Below are positions 5,967-8,396 of a stretch of 8,396 nucleotides of DNA, one piece after another (the first letter of the stretch is position 1; every line of letters begins with the position of its first letter). The notes under the pieces are model-generated. The model saw nothing but the letters and a program-made list of their open reading frames with translations, did no database searches and was not told the origin of the DNA. The DNA lies in assembly GCA_044508215.1 (NCBI GenBank), contig JBIQID010000133.1, positions 1 to 8,396 of the forward strand, in the 5' to 3' direction. The position numbers were made by a program, and so were the translations under genes. The DNA comes from JAEZFI01 sp044508215. GTDB lineage: Bacteria > Actinomycetota > Acidimicrobiia > Acidimicrobiales > Microtrichaceae.

Positions 5967-5977
5967 CCCTCTGAGGG
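5967..5977. terminator. Short hairpin between convergent genes
   Basis: CCCT-CTG-AGGG, with flanking GCC/GGC that can extend the stem with a bulge, sits in the 25 bases between the dehydrogenase stop and the yqgE stop. The position suits a shared bidirectional terminator. There is no T-run, so confidence is limited. Confidence 0.4.
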
Positions 5978-5983
5978 CGGCGG

Positions 5984-6496
5984 CTAGTTCATCATGGGGC
6001 TGTCGGGGTACAGCGCCAGGCGCGCGGTCGCCCCGCCCTGCCGCCGCAGCACCTCGCGCCAGAGCCCTTCGGGCTTGGGTCCCAGCACGTCGCCGTCGAA
6101 CCCTTCCACGACGATCCAGGCCCCTGCGATGAGCTCGCCGTCGAGCTGGCCGGGGCCCCAACCGCTGTAGCCGGCGAACAGGCGGAGTCCGTCCGGTCGG
6201 GCCTCTCCGGTGGTCACGGCCTCGAGGTCGACGAGTGAGAGGTGGTCGCCCACCCGCCCCACGCCGAGGACGTTGTCGGGTGCCACCGGGCCGCCCTGGA
6301 AGAAGACGTCGGGTGCGGACACGGCCTCGGCGAGCTCTGGCAGGTGCATGCCGACCGGGGTCTCGGTGGGCCGGTTCACCACCACGCCCAGCGCGCCTTC
6401 CTCGTCGTGGTCGATCACGAACACGACGGTGCCGTCGAAGTTCGGGTCGCCCCCGTTCGGGGTGGCGACGAGCAGGTTCCCGGTGGTCGAGCGCAT
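5984..6496 (-). CDS. yqgE: YqgE/AlgH family protein
   Basis: It is a 170-residue member of the YqgE/AlgH (DUF179) family, which is widespread but of uncertain molecular function. AlgH was first linked to alginate regulation in Pseudomonas. Family blocks are clear: GNLLVATP (6-13), DPNFDGTVVFVIDHDEEGALGVVVNRP (17-43), FFQGGPV (65-71), LRLFAGYSGWGPGQLDGEL (104-122), GAWIVV (125-130), LWREVLRR (145-152) and a C-terminal PDSPMMN in place of the usual DPxxN. No signal peptide or membrane segment is present, so it is cytoplasmic. The start is taken as the ATG at 6496, because GNLLVATP is normally close to the N-terminus; GGGGG four bases upstream is a poor Shine-Dalgarno. An upstream GTG or ATG would add a tail with no family similarity. 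It is divergent from the acyltransferase, with 83 bases between. Confidence 0.93.
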   Translation of the reverse strand: MRSTTGNLLVATPNGGDPNFDGTVVFVIDHDEEGALGVVVNRPTETPVGMHLPELAEAVSAPDVFFQGGPVAPDNVLGVGRVGDHLSLVDLEAVTTGEARPDGLRLFAGYSGWGPGQLDGELIAGAWIVVEGFDGDVLGPKPEGLWREVLRRQGGATARLALYPDSPMMN

Positions 6497-6567
6497 CGCA
6501 CCCCCATTCTCGCGCGCCAGATGGGAGACGGTGCCCCGAGCGGAACCTCCGGCAGCCGTCCGCTCAC

Positions 6568-6573
6568 TACCGT
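6568..6573 (+). promoter_or_regulatory. -10 box of a probable leaderless promoter for the acyltransferase
   Basis: TACCGT fits TAnnnT and ends six bases before the GTG at 6580, the spacing expected when transcription starts on the start codon. No Shine-Dalgarno is present upstream of this GTG, which agrees with leaderless translation. A clear -35 is not seen. Confidence 0.45.
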
Positions 6574-6579
6574 TGTGCG

Positions 6580-8396
6580 GTGCCCGCACCAGCCTCAACC
6601 CCCTTGGTCGTGCGCGGGGAGCGAAACGACGAGCTCGACGGCCTGCGGTTCGTCCTCGTCATCGCGATCTTCTTCACGCACGCCGGCCTGGGCGAGGGCG
6701 GCTGGCCCGCGGTGGACACGTTCTTCGTGCTCAGCGGCTTCCTCATCGCGTCGCTCCTGATCGACGACTCGTGGCGTCCCCACCCCTTCCGCAAGTTCGT
6801 GGTCCGCAGGGTCCGCCGGCTCGCTCCGGCGTTCCTCGTGTGCGTGATGGTGGTGACGGGCCTGCTGCTGCTGGGCGTCGTCTCGGTGACGGGACCTGCT
6901 GACCAGCCGCTGCGCCAGGGCCTCTGGTCGGTCCTCTACGTCGCCAACTGGTACGAGATCTGGAGCGGTTCGACCTACTGGGCGGACTTCGGGCGCAGCC
7001 CGTTCGGGCACCTCTGGTCGCTGTCGATCGAGGAGCAGTTCTACTTCCTCTTCCCGATCCTCATGATCGGGGTTCGGCGGCTCCGCCTCGTGGGCCAGGC
7101 CGCCGTGTGCGGTGCGCTCGGCGTCGCCAGCGCGGCGTGGGCGATCTGGCTGGGCTTCGGCAACGCGACGATCGACCGGATCTACTACGGCACCGACACG
7201 CGGGCCTTCGCCCTGCTGGCCGGTGCGACGGCGGCCCTGCTTGCCGCTCGTCCCGGCGTGAAGGAGCGGATGCACGAGCGGCGGGCGTTGTGGAGCGGTC
7301 TGGGGATCGCCGCGCTGGTGGGCCTGGTGGTCATCAACGCGACGGTGGCCGGTAGCGACCCGGGGCTGTACAAGGGCGGCTTCCAGGGGACGACGCTGCT
7401 CGAGGTGATCCTCGTGGTGTCCCTCGCCGTCGGCAACCCCGTGCTCGCCCCCCTCTTCCGGTGGCGGCCGCTGGTCTGGGCGGGGCACCGGTCGTACAGC
7501 ATCTACCTCTGGCACCTGCCGGTGTTCGCGTTCGTCCCGGACGGCTTCGACCACCCGTGGCGCACCCTCCTGATCGGGGCACCGATCGCCACGTTGCTCG
7601 GTGCGATCTCGTACACCTTCGTGGAGCAGACGTTCCTGCGGCCGCCCCTCCCCCGCCCCGAGCCGCGACGGCGGCCCCGCCCGGTCGCGCTCACCTCCAT
7701 CGTGGTGACGATCGCAGTGGCCGCTGCCGGGTTGGCCTATGCGGCCGAGCGCGTGAACGACCCCACCGAGGTGCTGGAGGTCGAGGAGGTCGCCGGGCCG
7801 GCACCGCTCGACGGCGCCACCCTGGCCGCGAGCAACGCCGATGCGGACGGCGCCCCCGCGTTCGCCCAGGCCGCCCCCACCACCGCTCCCCCGGTGCAGC
7901 GACTCATGGTGATCGGCGACTCGATGGCGGTCACCTTCGCGAACGTCCTGCAGATCCCCGGGATGGAGATCATCAACAACGGCCAGCTGGGTTGCGGCAG
8001 CCTCGATGCGGATCGTGGCCTGCTCGACGGCAAGTGGCAGCGGCGGTCTCCTGCGTGCCGCGAGTGGCGGGAGCAGGGGTGGGCCGAGAAGCTGCCTCGG
8101 GCGGATGCGACCCTCTGGATGTGGGGGGCGTGGGACCTCTCCGACGTGGAGGTCGACGGGCGGCGCCTCACCGTGGGGTCAGCTGAGTACCGCGAGTGGC
8201 TCCGCAGCGAGCTGGAGCGTGCGGCCGACCAGCTCACCGCCGACGGCCGGCGGCTGTTCATCACTGCGGCGCTGTGCTTCGACGACAGATCGATCTCCGA
8301 CATGAACGCACGTGCGGTCGCCCAGAACATCGAGATCAAGGCGTTCGCCGAGGCGCGTGAGGGCGTCGAGTTCCTGCCCCTCGACCAGTTCCTGTG
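6580..8396 (+). CDS. Acyltransferase-3 / SGNH fusion (OatA-like), 3' end beyond window
   Basis: An integral-membrane protein that probably moves an acyl group, such as acetyl, across the membrane and onto a cell-wall or exported polysaccharide; 605 residues are visible and no stop is reached. The first part (about 15-355) is an acyltransferase-3 domain with some ten hydrophobic helices. Its marks are RNDELDGLR (15-23), H34 in FFTHAG, DTFFVLSGFLI (46-56), a basic stretch FRKFVVRRVRRLAPAF (70-85), HLWSLSIEEQFYFLFP (144-159), HRSYSIYLWHLPV (303-315) and YTFVEQ (345-350). A final helix (about 370-388) and an Ala/Pro-rich linker lead to an extracytoplasmic SGNH domain: VIGDSMA with nucleophile S448, block II NNGQLGCG (466-473), and WGAWDLSD (515-522) at the place of block III. 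The DxxH motif lies outside the window. OatA and similar fusions share this order. GTG at 6580 is chosen because it precedes RNDELDGLR by 14 residues and has a TAnnnT box; the acceptor is unknown. Confidence 0.92.
   Translation, partial: MPAPASTPLVVRGERNDELDGLRFVLVIAIFFTHAGLGEGGWPAVDTFFVLSGFLIASLLIDDSWRPHPFRKFVVRRVRRLAPAFLVCVMVVTGLLLLGVVSVTGPADQPLRQGLWSVLYVANWYEIWSGSTYWADFGRSPFGHLWSLSIEEQFYFLFPILMIGVRRLRLVGQAAVCGALGVASAAWAIWLGFGNATIDRIYYGTDTRAFALLAGATAALLAARPGVKERMHERRALWSGLGIAALVGLVVINATVAGSDPGLYKGGFQGTTLLEVILVVSLAVGNPVLAPLFRWRPLVWAGHRSYSIYLWHLPVFAFVPDGFDHPWRTLLIGAPIATLLGAISYTFVEQTFLRPPLPRPEPRRRPRPVALTSIVVTIAVAAAGLAYAAERVNDPTEVLEVEEVAGPAPLDGATLAASNADADGAPAFAQAAPTTAPPVQRLMVIGDSMAVTFANVLQIPGMEIINNGQLGCGSLDADRGLLDGKWQRRSPACREWREQGWAEKLPRADATLWMWGAWDLSDVEVDGRRLTVGSAEYREWLRSELERAADQLTADGRRLFITAALCFDDRSISDMNARAVAQNIEIKAFAEAREGVEFLPLDQFL

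Noticed and set aside
6542..6574. ECF-type promoter (GGAAC ... CGTT) upstream of the acyltransferase
   Set aside because: The spacer is 24 bases, whereas ECF promoters of this type need about 16-19.
6595..7554. Minus-strand open frame opposite the acyltransferase
   Set aside because: It is very rich in Arg, Glu, His and Pro with no domain, and the plus strand encodes a clear acyltransferase-3.

Overview
The window is high-GC DNA (around 70% G+C by eye) with the look of an actinobacterial chromosome, possibly from the Acidimicrobiia, although the class cannot be settled from sequence alone. The pointers are GTG starts, genes with no Shine-Dalgarno site but a TAnnnT box a few bases upstream (leaderless style), a DesK/LiaS-type kinase with a NarL-type regulator, and an OatA-like acyltransferase-SGNH protein. 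It comes from a draft assembly: 100 Ns at 2969-3068 are flanked by two identical 55-base copies of the same sequence.

Layout. 65-2586, minus strand: a two-component operon, with a membrane-bound GAF-containing histidine kinase followed by its NarL/LuxR response regulator, translationally coupled through an ATGA overlap. 2587-2891: a 305-base intergenic region with no convincing gene but several clear inverted repeats and a sigma-28 (FliA/WhiG)-like promoter candidate pointing at the kinase. 2892-3811, minus strand: a short type I pantothenate kinase (CoaA-like) interrupted by the artificial gap. 3834-4463, plus strand: a divergently transcribed hypothetical protein that weakly resembles the EcsC family. 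4540-5958, plus strand: an NAD(P)-dependent aldehyde dehydrogenase. 5984-6496, minus strand: a YqgE/AlgH family protein convergent with the dehydrogenase. 6580 to the window end, plus strand: an acyltransferase-3/SGNH fusion that is cut off by the window edge.

The genes look like ordinary chromosomal housekeeping, signalling and envelope genes and not a single pathway. The only clear functional unit is the kinase-regulator pair. No tRNA, rRNA, CRISPR array, insertion sequence or phage gene was seen. I found no convincing new system. The points most worth checking are the gap artefact (collapsing the duplicate restores a complete CoaA C-terminus in frame), the 22-base divergent promoter region between coaA and the EcsC-like gene, and the hairpin-rich intergenic region upstream of the kinase.
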